From NCBI RefSeq assembly GCF_015461845.1, contig NZ_JACOPW010000002.1:1-64000 (forward strand): a stretch of 64,000 bases of DNA. Direction: 5' to 3'. How positions within the stretch are numbered: the first letter of the stretch is position 1; each line of letters opens with the position of its first letter. Under the pieces are notes generated by a model. The model saw only the letters and a list, made by a program, of their open reading frames with translations. It made no database searches and had not been told where the DNA came from. This document shows, piece by piece, positions 7,433-15,072 of the stretch. This DNA comes from Pseudomonas mucoides. Lineage in GTDB: Bacteria; Pseudomonadota; Gammaproteobacteria; Pseudomonadales; Pseudomonadaceae. Position numbers and translations under genes: made by a program.

Positions 7433-8755
7433 ATGAGCCAGGAACTGCGGCTTATCCGTCGCATCACGCTGAAACTGATTCCCTTCCTGATCCTGCTGTA
7501 CCTGATCGCCTATGTGGATCGCTCCGCCGTAGGCTTCGCCAAGCTGCACATGGGCGCCGACATCGGCCTCGGCGACGCCGCTTACGGCTTGGGTGCCGGG
7601 CTGTTCTTCATTGGTTATTTCCTGTTTGAAATCCCCAGCAACCTGATGCTCGATCGCTTTGGCGCACGACGCTGGTTTGCGCGGATCATGATCACCTGGG
7701 GCGCGATCACCATCGGCATGGCGTTCGTTCAGGGACCGCAGAGTTTCTACGTGATGCGCTTTCTGCTCGGTGCGGCGGAAGCCGGGTTCTTCCCCGGCGT
7801 TCTGTACTACATCACGCAGTGGTTCCCGATTCGCCATCGCGGCAAGATCCTCGGTCTGTTCATCCTGTCCCAGCCTATCGCGATGATGGTCACCGGACCG
7901 GTGTCCGGCGGCTTGCTCGGCATGGACGGCACCCTCGGTTTACACGGCTGGCAGTGGTTGTTCATCGTCATCGGTACACCGGCGATCCTGCTGACCTGGC
8001 CGGTGCTGCGTTACCTGCCTGACGGTCCACAGCAAGTGAAATGGATGGACCAGGCCGAGAAAGACTGGCTGTCCGGTGAGTTGAAAAAGGACCTTGAGCA
8101 ATACGGCCAGACCCGTCACGGCAACCCGTTGCACGCACTCAAGGACAAACGCGTATTGCTGCTGGCACTGTTTTATCTGCCAGTGACGTTGAGCATTTAT
8201 GGCTTGGGTCTGTGGTTGCCGACGTTGATCAAACAGTTCGGCGGCAGCGACCTCGTCACCGGTTTCGTCTCGGCAGTGCCGTACATCTTTGGGATTGTCG
8301 GTTTGCTGATCATTCCGCGCAGCTCCGACCGATTGAATGACCGCTACGGTCACCTGGCCGTGCTGTATGTGCTGGGTGCCATCGGCCTGTTCCTCAGCGC
8401 CTGGCTGACGGTGCCGGTGTTGCAACTGGCGGCGCTGTGTCTGGTGGCGTTTGCGCTGTTTTCCTGCACGGCAGTGTTCTGGACTTTGCCGGGTCGATTC
8501 TTTGCCGGGGCCAGTGCGGCGGCCGGGATCGCCTTGATCAACTCGGTGGGCAACCTGGGTGGTTACATCGGTCCGTTCGTGATCGGTGCGCTCAAGGAGT
8601 ACACCGGCAACCTGGCGTCGGGGCTGTATTTCCTGTCGGGTGTGATGGTGTTCGGGCTGGTGCTGACGGGCGTGGTTTACCGGTTGCTGGAGCGCAAGCA
8701 CGTGCTGCCGGCGGATCAATTTGCGGCCAGTGCGCGTGGTGCAACCCGCACCTGA
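7433..8755 (+). CDS. MFS permease, anion:cation symporter (ACS) type
   Basis: The 440-residue inner-membrane protein has twelve predicted helices, with the MFS loop-2 signature DRFGARRWFARI (about residues 75-86). The first helix carries YLIAYVDRSAVGFAK, typical of the ACS family that imports galactonate, tartrate, phthalate and similar organic anions. It is divergent from the pentonate dehydratase and upstream of the AraD1 and semialdehyde dehydrogenase genes, so uptake of a pentonate or related sugar acid is likely. CGGAG sits before the ATG. A REP element separates it from the next gene. Confidence 0.9.
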   Translation: MSQELRLIRRITLKLIPFLILLYLIAYVDRSAVGFAKLHMGADIGLGDAAYGLGAGLFFIGYFLFEIPSNLMLDRFGARRWFARIMITWGAITIGMAFVQGPQSFYVMRFLLGAAEAGFFPGVLYYITQWFPIRHRGKILGLFILSQPIAMMVTGPVSGGLLGMDGTLGLHGWQWLFIVIGTPAILLTWPVLRYLPDGPQQVKWMDQAEKDWLSGELKKDLEQYGQTRHGNPLHALKDKRVLLLALFYLPVTLSIYGLGLWLPTLIKQFGGSDLVTGFVSAVPYIFGIVGLLIIPRSSDRLNDRYGHLAVLYVLGAIGLFLSAWLTVPVLQLAALCLVAFALFSCTAVFWTLPGRFFAGASAAAGIALINSVGNLGGYIGPFVIGALKEYTGNLASGLYFLSGVMVFGLVLTGVVYRLLERKHVLPADQFAASARGATRT

Positions 8756-8779
8756 GTTTCAGGGTTAACGCCGATCAAC

Positions 8780-8872
8780 TGTAGGCGTGAGCCTGCTCGC
8801 GATAGCGGTGTATCAGTCGCCATCAATGTTGAAGGTGATGGCCTCATCGCGAGCAGGCTCACTCCTACGGGG
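8780..8872. repeat. Paired inverted REP element
   Basis: Two inverted units of the GCCTGCTCGCGATAGCGG family lie in the 150-bp gap between the permease and AraD1 genes, inside what is otherwise a same-strand gene run. It could set up different mRNA levels or 3'-end stability for the permease. Confidence 0.85.
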
Positions 8873-8905
8873 ATCGGTGGTGTTTCGAATAAACAGGAGA
8901 AAATC

Positions 8906-9898
8906 ATGCGTTTGGTTCAATTCGAATTAAGTCATGGCGAGCGCCGCGTCGGTGTCGTCGAGGACGGTCTGGTCCGTGAAGTGCAGAACGCGCATACCGT
9001 TCGCGATCTGGCACTGGCAGCCATTGAAGCCGGCACAACTCTGCAGCAGCAAGTAAACGCCCTGGGCCTGGGCATCAGCCACAACTACGCCGAACTGCTC
9101 GCCGCGCTGCGCATCCTGCCACCGCTGGACCACCCGGACCCGGCTCACATGCTGGTCAGCGGCACCGGCCTGACCCATTTGGGCAGCGCCTCGGCCCGGG
9201 ACAAAATGCATCAACAGGCCGGTGACGAAGCGGCCATGACTGACACCATGCGCATCTTCAAATGGGGCGTGGAGGGCGGTAAACCGGACGCAGGGCAGGC
9301 CGGCGTACAACCGGAATGGTTCTACAAGGGCGACGGCAGCATCGTCGTTCGGCCGGGCCAACCGTTCCCGCTGCCACCGTTCGCCGAAGACGCCGGCGAA
9401 GAGCCCGAGCTCAGCGGCCTCTACGTGATCGGTCACGACAGCAAGCCTTATCGCCTCGGTTATGCGGTCGGCAACGAGTTCTCCGATCACGTCATGGAAC
9501 GTAAGAATTACCTGTACCTGGCACACTCAAAATTGCGCAGTTGCAGCTATGGGCCGGAGCTTCGGGTGGGCGAACTACCCCAACATCTGGCCGGCACCAG
9601 CCGCATCCTGCGCGACGGCGAAGTGCTGTGGCAGAACGAGTTTCTCAGCGGCGAAGCCAACATGTGCCACAGCCTGGAAAACCTCGAATACCATCATTTC
9701 AAGTACAGCCAGTTCCTGCGTCCGGGGGACGTGCACATTCATTTCTTCGGCACCGCGACCCTGTCGTTCGCCGACGGTATTCGTACGCGGCCGGGTGATG
9801 TGTTTGAAATCAGCCAGGTCGAGTTTGGTGCACCGTTGATCAACGGCATCGAGCCTGCGCCAGCAGCGTTCGAACCCGGCACCGTCGTCACCCTTTAA
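8906..9898 (+). CDS. AraD1-family (FAH-fold) 2-keto-3-deoxypentonate dehydratase
   Basis: The 330-residue protein matches the AraD1/GguC group of the fumarylacetoacetate-hydrolase superfamily. It would remove water from 2-keto-3-deoxy-L-arabinonate (or the D-xylose isomer) to give 2-oxoglutarate semialdehyde. Visible landmarks are SGTGLTHLGSASARDKM (about 86-102), a long central substrate loop with FKWGVEGGKPDAGQAGVQPEWFYKG, the acidic-residue region GNEFSDHVMERKN, and the C-terminal GDVFEISQVEFGAPLING. AGGAG precedes the ATG. It lies 10 bp before the dehydrogenase that would use its product. Whether L-arabinonate or D-xylonate is the natural pathway cannot be decided here. Confidence 0.88.
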   Translation: MRLVQFELSHGERRVGVVEDGLVREVQNAHTVRDLALAAIEAGTTLQQQVNALGLGISHNYAELLAALRILPPLDHPDPAHMLVSGTGLTHLGSASARDKMHQQAGDEAAMTDTMRIFKWGVEGGKPDAGQAGVQPEWFYKGDGSIVVRPGQPFPLPPFAEDAGEEPELSGLYVIGHDSKPYRLGYAVGNEFSDHVMERKNYLYLAHSKLRSCSYGPELRVGELPQHLAGTSRILRDGEVLWQNEFLSGEANMCHSLENLEYHHFKYSQFLRPGDVHIHFFGTATLSFADGIRTRPGDVFEISQVEFGAPLINGIEPAPAAFEPGTVVTL

Positions 9899-9908
9899 GG
9901 AGATACGC

Positions 9909-11489
9909 ATGACCCTGATCCTTGGACACAACTACATCGGTGGCCAGCGCAGCGCTGTCGGCTCGCTCAAACTCCAGAGCCTCGATGCCAGCACCGGCGA
10001 AGCGTTGCCGCATGATTTCTACCAGGCCACTGCGCAAGAAGTGGACGCCGCCGCCAAGGCTGCCGCGACGGCTTACCCGGCCTATCGTAGCTTGAGCGCG
10101 GAACGTCGCGCCCAATTCCTCGATGCAATTGCCGATGAACTGGACGCTCTGGGTGACGAATTCGTTGCCGTGGTCTGCCGCGAAACCGCGCTGCCTGCCG
10201 GCCGTATTCAAGGCGAACGCGGTCGCACCAGCGGCCAGATGCGCCTGTTCGCCAAGGTGCTGCGTCGCGGTGATTTTTACGGTGCACGGATCGATAAAGC
10301 ATTGCCCGAACGCACGCCACTGCCACGTCCGGACTTGCGCCAATACCGTATCGGGCTCGGCCCGGTGGCCGTGTTCGGGGCCAGCAACTTTCCGTTGGCG
10401 TTCTCGACGGCGGGCGGCGATACCGCCTCGGCCCTGGCGGCGGGTTGCCCGGTGGTGTTCAAGGCGCATGGTGGTCACATGGCCACGGCCGAATGGGTGG
10501 CTGACGCAATCCTGCGTGCCGCGGAAAAAACCGGCATGCCGGCCGGTGTGTTTAACATGATCTACGGTGGCGGGGTCGGCGAAGCGCTGGTCAAGCACCC
10601 GGCAATTCAGGCCGTCGGCTTTACCGGCTCGTTGAAGGGCGGGCGCGCCTTGTGCGACATGGCCGCTGCACGCCCTCAGCCAATTCCGGTGTTCGCGGAA
10701 ATGTCGAGCATCAATCCGGTGATCGTGTTGCCACAGGCGTTGCACAGCCGCGCTGATACAGTCGCCCGTGACCTGACGGCGTCAGTGGTTCAGGGCTGTG
10801 GTCAGTTCTGCACCAATCCAGGGTTGGTGATCGGGATTCGTTCCCCGCAGTTCAGCGCATTCGTGCAGCAGGTCGTGTCGTTGATCAACGATCAGCCGGC
10901 GCAAACCATGCTCAATGCCGGAACCTTGAGCAGCTACGGCAAAGGCCTGGAAAAACTCCTCGCGCATCCGGGTATCGCGCACCTGGCGGGCAACGCGCAA
11001 CAGGGCAATCAGGCTCAGCCGCAACTGTTCAAGGCGGACGTCAGCCTTTTGCTCAAGGGTGATGAAGTCTTGCAGGAAGAGGTGTTCGGTCCGACCACGG
11101 TGGTGGTGGAAGTGGCCGATCAGGCACAACTGAGCGCTGCACTGAACGGGCTGCATGGCCAGCTCACGGCAACGATCATTGGCGATCCGGCGGACTTTGA
11201 ACAGTTCGGCGAGCTGACCGCGCTGCTGGAGCAAAAAGTCGGGCGGATTCTGCTGAACGGGTATCCGACCGGTGTGGAAGTTTGCGATTCGATGGTCCAC
11301 GGCGGACCGTACCCAGCGACGTCTGATGCACGCGGCACGTCAGTGGGCACCTTGGCGATTGACCGCTTCCTGCGCCCGGTGTGCTTCCAGAACTACCCGG
11401 ACAGCCTGCTGCCGGACGCGTTGAAGAATGGCAATCCGCTGCGCATCCAGCGACTGGTGGATGGCCAGCCATCACGAGAAGCCCTCTAA
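9909..11489 (+). CDS. Aldehyde dehydrogenase, 2-oxoglutarate semialdehyde type (NADP+)
   Basis: The 526-residue protein has aldehyde dehydrogenase hallmarks: ASNFPLAFSTAGGDTASALAAGCPV in the cofactor region, the general base Glu264 in FAEMSS, and the nucleophile Cys301 in GQGCGQFCTNPG-like context. Length and motifs fit the subfamily that oxidises 2-oxoglutarate semialdehyde to 2-oxoglutarate. This is the last step of the non-phosphorylating pentose route and of hydroxyproline and glucarate breakdown. AAGGAGA lies 7 bp before the start, only 10 bp after the AraD1 gene, so the two are co-translated from one mRNA. Confidence 0.93.
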   Translation: MTLILGHNYIGGQRSAVGSLKLQSLDASTGEALPHDFYQATAQEVDAAAKAAATAYPAYRSLSAERRAQFLDAIADELDALGDEFVAVVCRETALPAGRIQGERGRTSGQMRLFAKVLRRGDFYGARIDKALPERTPLPRPDLRQYRIGLGPVAVFGASNFPLAFSTAGGDTASALAAGCPVVFKAHGGHMATAEWVADAILRAAEKTGMPAGVFNMIYGGGVGEALVKHPAIQAVGFTGSLKGGRALCDMAAARPQPIPVFAEMSSINPVIVLPQALHSRADTVARDLTASVVQGCGQFCTNPGLVIGIRSPQFSAFVQQVVSLINDQPAQTMLNAGTLSSYGKGLEKLLAHPGIAHLAGNAQQGNQAQPQLFKADVSLLLKGDEVLQEEVFGPTTVVVEVADQAQLSAALNGLHGQLTATIIGDPADFEQFGELTALLEQKVGRILLNGYPTGVEVCDSMVHGGPYPATSDARGTSVGTLAIDRFLRPVCFQNYPDSLLPDALKNGNPLRIQRLVDGQPSREAL

Positions 11490-11504
11490 CGGTTAAACAC
11501 AATC

Positions 11505-11598
11505 CCTGTAGGAGTGAGCCTGCTCGCGATAGCAATCTAACTTCCAACATCAATGTTGAATGAAAGACCGCCATCGCGAGCAGGCTCCCTCCAACATT
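11505..11598. repeat. Paired inverted REP element
   Basis: Two inverted units (CTGTAGGAGTGAGCCTGCTC and its counterpart) flank an inner stem CCAACATCAATGTTGAATG. The element immediately follows the semialdehyde dehydrogenase gene and may protect its mRNA end. Confidence 0.85.
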
Positions 11599-11689
11599 GT
11601 TTTGTGTTGCTGGTGAGTTTTGTGGTCGGCATCGGGCCGTGAGCACATTGAGCTATCATTGCGTCTTTCCCATTCAAAGATTGATTGCC

Positions 11690-11986
11690 ATGACTGCCGT
11701 AGCCGACACCTTGCTTAACACCCTCGAACACTGCGACATGGTGGAAATCGACGGGTTGCATGCTTTCGAATTCTCCCTCGATGAAGACGACAACTTGCAC
11801 ATTGAATGCATGGACGGCCGAGCGGCCAAGCATTGGGAGTTCACCCCGGCACAGATTCAGGCAGCCACCTTCGACCCGACCCTGCAAAGCTGGGTGATCA
11901 CCGGCAGTTCCGGTGAGCATCGTCTGGTGTGTACGAAAGCATTCGGCGGCGGTGACGACGAGGATGACGAGCATGAGGATGCGTAA
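11690..11986 (+). CDS. Small acidic conserved protein (DUF5629-like)
   Basis: The 98-residue cytosolic-looking protein begins MTAVADTLLNTLEHCDMVEIDGL and ends with a strongly acidic tail (GGGDDEDDEHEDA). It has no signal peptide and no catalytic motif that I recognise. It resembles small Pseudomonas-specific proteins filed as DUF5629; function is unknown. The start at 11690 excludes a poorly coding 31-residue extension. Its stop overlaps the start of the following lactonase gene, suggesting coupled translation. Confidence 0.75.
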   Translation: MTAVADTLLNTLEHCDMVEIDGLHAFEFSLDEDDNLHIECMDGRAAKHWEFTPAQIQAATFDPTLQSWVITGSSGEHRLVCTKAFGGGDDEDDEHEDA

Positions 11987-13148
11987 AATCTGGCCTCTGT
12001 TGATGGCTGGCAGTATCGGCGCGATGGGCACTCAGGCCGCTTCGGCCGAGGACTATCAGTTGCTGGTGGGTTCCTACACGGCGGGGCAGAGCCAGGGCAT
12101 TTATCGCCTGAACTTCGACAGTTCGACCGGGCAGATCAACCCCAAGCCACTGCAAGTGATCAAGACTGAAAATCCGTCCTGGTTGACGCTGTCCAAGGAT
12201 CAGCATCGGCTGTTCGTGGTCAACGAAAACGGCCCAGGGCAGAAAGATCCGGTCGGGCGCGTCAGCAGTTATGCCATTGATCCCAAAACCCATGCGCTGA
12301 GCCTGATCAATCAGGTGCAGAGCCTGGGCAACGAGCCGACCCATTCGAGCCTGAGCGGCGATGGCCGTCATCTGTTCGTCAGCAACTACTCGGTGGTGGA
12401 AGATCCGGGCGGCACCCTTGCGGTGTTGCCGGTGGGCACCGATGGCAAACTCAACACCGTGGTGCAGATGAGCAGCCATCTGTCGAGTCGGGTCAACCCC
12501 GAGCGGCAGATGTCGGCTCACGTGCACTCGACGATTTCCTCGCCAGACGGTCGGTACGTGTTCTCCAATGACCTGGGCGCTGACAAGGTCTTTGTCTATC
12601 ACTTCGACCCCAAGGCCAACCCGGACCTGCCATTGACGCCGGCCAAACCGGCGTCAGTCCAGTTGCCGCCAGGCAGCGGGCCGCGTCATCTGTTGTTCAG
12701 CGCCGATGGCAAGCATGCCTGGCTGACCATGGAAATGAGTGCTCAGGTGGCCGTGTTCGATTACAAGGACGGCACACTGGAGCAAACGCAGATGGTTGAC
12801 CTCGCGGCGGGCCAGCCCACGTCTGATAAGGCCGCGGCGGCGCTGCATGCCTCCGCGGATGGCAAATTCCTCTACGTCAGCAACCGTGGCACCGCCAATC
12901 AGTTGCTGGTGTTTGCCATCGACCCGGCGACTGGCCACCTCAAGGAATTGCAGCGACGCTCCGTGGATGGCGACCATCCGCGCGAATTCAGCCTCGATCC
13001 CAGTGGCCAATTCCTGTTGATTGCCAATCAGAAGAGCAACCAGATTGTCGTCGTCGAACGCGATGCCAAGACCGGTTTGCTGGGTAAAACCGTGCAAAAG
13101 CTGCCGATGGACGCGCCAAGCGACCTCAAGTTCATGCTGCGTCAATAG
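11973..13148 (+). CDS. Exported lactonase-family seven-bladed beta-propeller
   Basis: The 391-residue protein has a signal peptide (MRMRKIWPLLMAGSIGAMGTQAASA) followed by repeated propeller blades of the YbhE/Pgl lactonase family (PF10282-like). Examples are LLVGSYTAGQSQGIYRL, HSSLSGDGRHLFVSNY, HSTISSPDGRYVFSNDLGADKVFVY and HASADGKFLYVSNRG. Cytosolic relatives hydrolyse 6-phosphogluconolactone. An exported form next to a pentonate pathway could instead open sugar lactones in the periplasm before uptake, which is inference. The ATG at 11973 has GAGGATGA before it and overlaps the previous gene; an ATG two codons later is also possible. Confidence 0.85.
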   Translation: MRMRKIWPLLMAGSIGAMGTQAASAEDYQLLVGSYTAGQSQGIYRLNFDSSTGQINPKPLQVIKTENPSWLTLSKDQHRLFVVNENGPGQKDPVGRVSSYAIDPKTHALSLINQVQSLGNEPTHSSLSGDGRHLFVSNYSVVEDPGGTLAVLPVGTDGKLNTVVQMSSHLSSRVNPERQMSAHVHSTISSPDGRYVFSNDLGADKVFVYHFDPKANPDLPLTPAKPASVQLPPGSGPRHLLFSADGKHAWLTMEMSAQVAVFDYKDGTLEQTQMVDLAAGQPTSDKAAAALHASADGKFLYVSNRGTANQLLVFAIDPATGHLKELQRRSVDGDHPREFSLDPSGQFLLIANQKSNQIVVVERDAKTGLLGKTVQKLPMDAPSDLKFMLRQ

Positions 13149-13151
13149 GCC

Positions 13152-13176
13152 GCAGGCCCCGGTACTAGGGGCCTGC
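13152..13176 (+). terminator. Probable terminator hairpin after the lactonase gene
   Basis: A perfect 9-bp stem GCAGGCCCC / GGGGCCTGC has a 7-nt loop, only 4 bp after the stop codon. The following sequence is only moderately T-rich (ATCCTTCTATT), so termination may be partial. Confidence 0.65.
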
Positions 13177-13304
13177 ATCCTTCTATTAATGATGCTGATA
13201 TCTGCTAATGCTACAAAGCATTTCAAGACGCGGACCCTCGAAGGTTAAGTTTGCTTCACGGCCCCACCGGGCAAGCAAGCCAACTGAATCCGAGGAATAC
13301 CGCC

Positions 13305-13484
13305 ATGAACTTCAATCTCTTCTCTGTTATCGCCGCTTCAGCTATCTCCGCCACCGTTGCTCTGCCAGCCAGCGCCAACGTTGAAATCAGCGAGAAAAAA
13401 TCCCACGCTCAGAGCTATACCCAGAAATACCTGCAACAGAGCGCCAACTTCTACGCCGCTCTGGATCACAAAACCCAAGCCTGA
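13305..13484 (+). CDS. Small exported protein, unknown function
   Basis: The 59-residue product is a clear signal peptide (MNFNLFSVIAASAISATVALPASA) followed by a 35-residue hydrophilic mature part rich in K, Q and S (NVEISEKKSHAQSYTQKYLQQ). A GAGGAA ribosome site lies 7 bp before the ATG. The mature peptide looks helical and has no cysteines. I do not recognise it. It is the first of four small secreted or membrane products in a row. Confidence 0.7.
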   Translation: MNFNLFSVIAASAISATVALPASANVEISEKKSHAQSYTQKYLQQSANFYAALDHKTQA

Positions 13485-13694
13485 AATTCCAGCCCTGCAC
13501 CTTTTATGCAGGAGCGAAGTCACTTGCGTCGATCAAGCTGAAACGCTTTGAGAAACCTGAGTGATGTCGCTCCTGCATAACGCGTTTACGACAGCATCAT
13601 ATTGCCATCATTTTCTAGCTTGATATCACATGGCCACGAGTCTAGATTTGACGCTGAGTTTTTGACTCCTTTTCTAATAACAAGGATCGACAGC

Positions 13695-13820
13695 ATGGCG
13701 ATGCGTCTGGCAGTGGTTCTTCTATTTCTATATTCCACCCCCATTCTTTCGGACGCACAGCCCGTTTCGTCCGAGCCGGACGCGGCCCGCGAACGCATGA
13801 TGAGTTTTATCAACGACTGA
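13695..13820 (+). CDS. Small exported peptide, unknown function
   Basis: The 41-residue product starts MAMRLAVVLLFLYSTPILSDA, a signal-peptide-like stretch, followed by a short polar part (QPVSSEPDAARERMMSFIND). AAGGA is about 9 bp upstream of the ATG. An open frame extends further upstream but its residues look non-coding. With so little sequence this remains a tentative gene. Confidence 0.5.
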   Translation: MAMRLAVVLLFLYSTPILSDAQPVSSEPDAARERMMSFIND

Positions 13821-13935
13821 AATAGATTGGCTTAATGATCAACGAAGCTGATGGTCACTATGGATAACCCTGAGTGGTTACCACAGCATTTTTGATTGAT
13901 TCTGTGGGCATCGAAACATGCCCACGGAGAACACC

Positions 13936-14148
13936 ATGGCCAGCTCAATCCTCACTTCTGCCAAACACGGCGCCTACCTGGCCATCGGTCTTTACGTCGC
14001 AATGGTGCTGGTGGTCAGCCTTTCGGCTCAATCGCAACACTCCGTAGACGCGCCGATTCAGGTCGCTTATCCCGCTATCCAGTTCGAACACCGCGCTCAA
14101 GACGTCGTGGTCGATCACGCAGAACTGGCGGGAGTGGTCGGGGCATGA
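13936..14148 (+). CDS. Small single-helix membrane protein, unknown function
   Basis: The 70-residue product has one transmembrane segment (about residues 14-32, YLAIGLYVAMVLVVSLSAQ) and a C-terminal soluble tail. GGAGAA precedes the ATG. The stop overlaps the next start as ATGA, so the pair is translationally coupled. I do not recognise the family. Confidence 0.7.
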   Translation: MASSILTSAKHGAYLAIGLYVAMVLVVSLSAQSQHSVDAPIQVAYPAIQFEHRAQDVVVDHAELAGVVGA

Positions 14149-14402
14149 AAGGGCGCAAACTCTGGGTAATCGCCTTTCTGGCGTTCATGACAAACGGCGC
14201 TTCGTTGCTGGGCATCGGGCAGGGCTCGGCCGGTTCCGTGGCCCGGTCGATAGAAGCCAATCACAACCTTGCACGCAACATTGAAACGCAGAAGGCGATG
14301 GGGCTGTTGGCGGGTAATCCACCGATCAAGCGCCAGGTCGATTTCTTCGGGCCATTCCAGGTGGATTGCTCGGTGTTGCAGATGTGTGAAGTGCTTGCCT
14401 GA
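14145..14402 (+). CDS. Small exported or membrane-anchored protein, unknown function
   Basis: The 85-residue product begins MKGRKLWVIAFLAFMTNGASLLGIGQGSAGS, a signal peptide or anchor. Its mature part contains two cysteines near the C-terminus (VDCSVLQMCEVLA) that could form a disulfide in the periplasm. It is coupled to the preceding gene by an ATGA overlap, suggesting that the two proteins form one unit. No known domain was recognised. Confidence 0.7.
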   Translation: MKGRKLWVIAFLAFMTNGASLLGIGQGSAGSVARSIEANHNLARNIETQKAMGLLAGNPPIKRQVDFFGPFQVDCSVLQMCEVLA

Positions 14403-14425
14403 ATCGCCTGCCCGGCACGCACTTT

Positions 14426-14459
14426 GTAGCAGCCGGACGCAGGCTTCGCCAGCGGCTAC
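14426..14459. repeat. REP-like hairpin, second family (GTAGCAGC...GGCTAC)
   Basis: A GTAGCAGCCGGACGCAGGC unit sits between the convergent ends of the small-protein pair and the GST gene. Its short outer stem is GTAGC / GCTAC. It may act as a two-way transcription stop. It belongs to the same family as the elements at 20062, 34648 and 44026. Confidence 0.65.
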
Positions 14460-14475
14460 GGGGATCGGGATGTGC

Positions 14476-15072
14476 TTACTTCTTCATCACGCCGGTAAAC
14501 AGGTCCGACTCCAGAAACCGCTGCAACCAGTTCTGCAACCGCGCATAAGGCGTCTGCGCGAACCACTCGCGATCCACGTGGGCGAACTGCCGAACGAACG
14601 GCATCAACGCTACATCCGCCAGGCTTGGATGTGCTGCCAGCAAGTATTCGCGCCCCTGCAACCCTTCATCAAGCTGACGCAAAAACACCTCACCTTGCGC
14701 CCGATAAACCTCCATCGGCTGCTCGGGATAACGTTCGGCGTACTTGTAGTGATTCAAATGCACCTTGAACACTTGATCGTTTGTTTCGATCAGGGCGGCG
14801 ATCTGCGCCTGCCCGGCGGGATCATCCTTGAGCAACCAGTCCTGCGGATCGTTTTGCGCCAACGCCCAGTGCATGATCGCCAGGCTTTCATCAATCACCC
14901 GGCCATCAGCGTTCAGCACCGGCACCGTGCCTTTGCTCGACAGGGCGAGCATCTCGGCGGGTTTGGCCTTGAGGCTGACCTCGACGATATCAACCGCGAC
15001 CCCTGAGTAGCGCAGGGCCATGCGCGCACGCATGGCGTACGGGCAGCGGCGGAACGAATACAGCGTATTCAT
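14476..15072 (-). CDS. Glutathione S-transferase
   Basis: The 198-residue protein has an N-terminal thioredoxin-like domain (1-75) with CPYAMRAR at residues 10-17 and the glutathione-contacting motif TVPVL...VIDESLAI. An all-helical C-terminal domain follows, containing SLADVALMPFVRQF. The active site carries Cys10, typical of Omega/Beta-like or glutaredoxin-like GSTs that act as thiol transferases rather than conjugating enzymes. Its ATG overlaps the sbcC stop, so it is the third gene of the sbcDC operon. A role in oxidative stress that damages DNA is possible; the substrate is unknown. Confidence 0.9.
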   Translation of the reverse strand: MNTLYSFRRCPYAMRARMALRYSGVAVDIVEVSLKAKPAEMLALSSKGTVPVLNADGRVIDESLAIMHWALAQNDPQDWLLKDDPAGQAQIAALIETNDQVFKVHLNHYKYAERYPEQPMEVYRAQGEVFLRQLDEGLQGREYLLAAHPSLADVALMPFVRQFAHVDREWFAQTPYARLQNWLQRFLESDLFTGVMKK

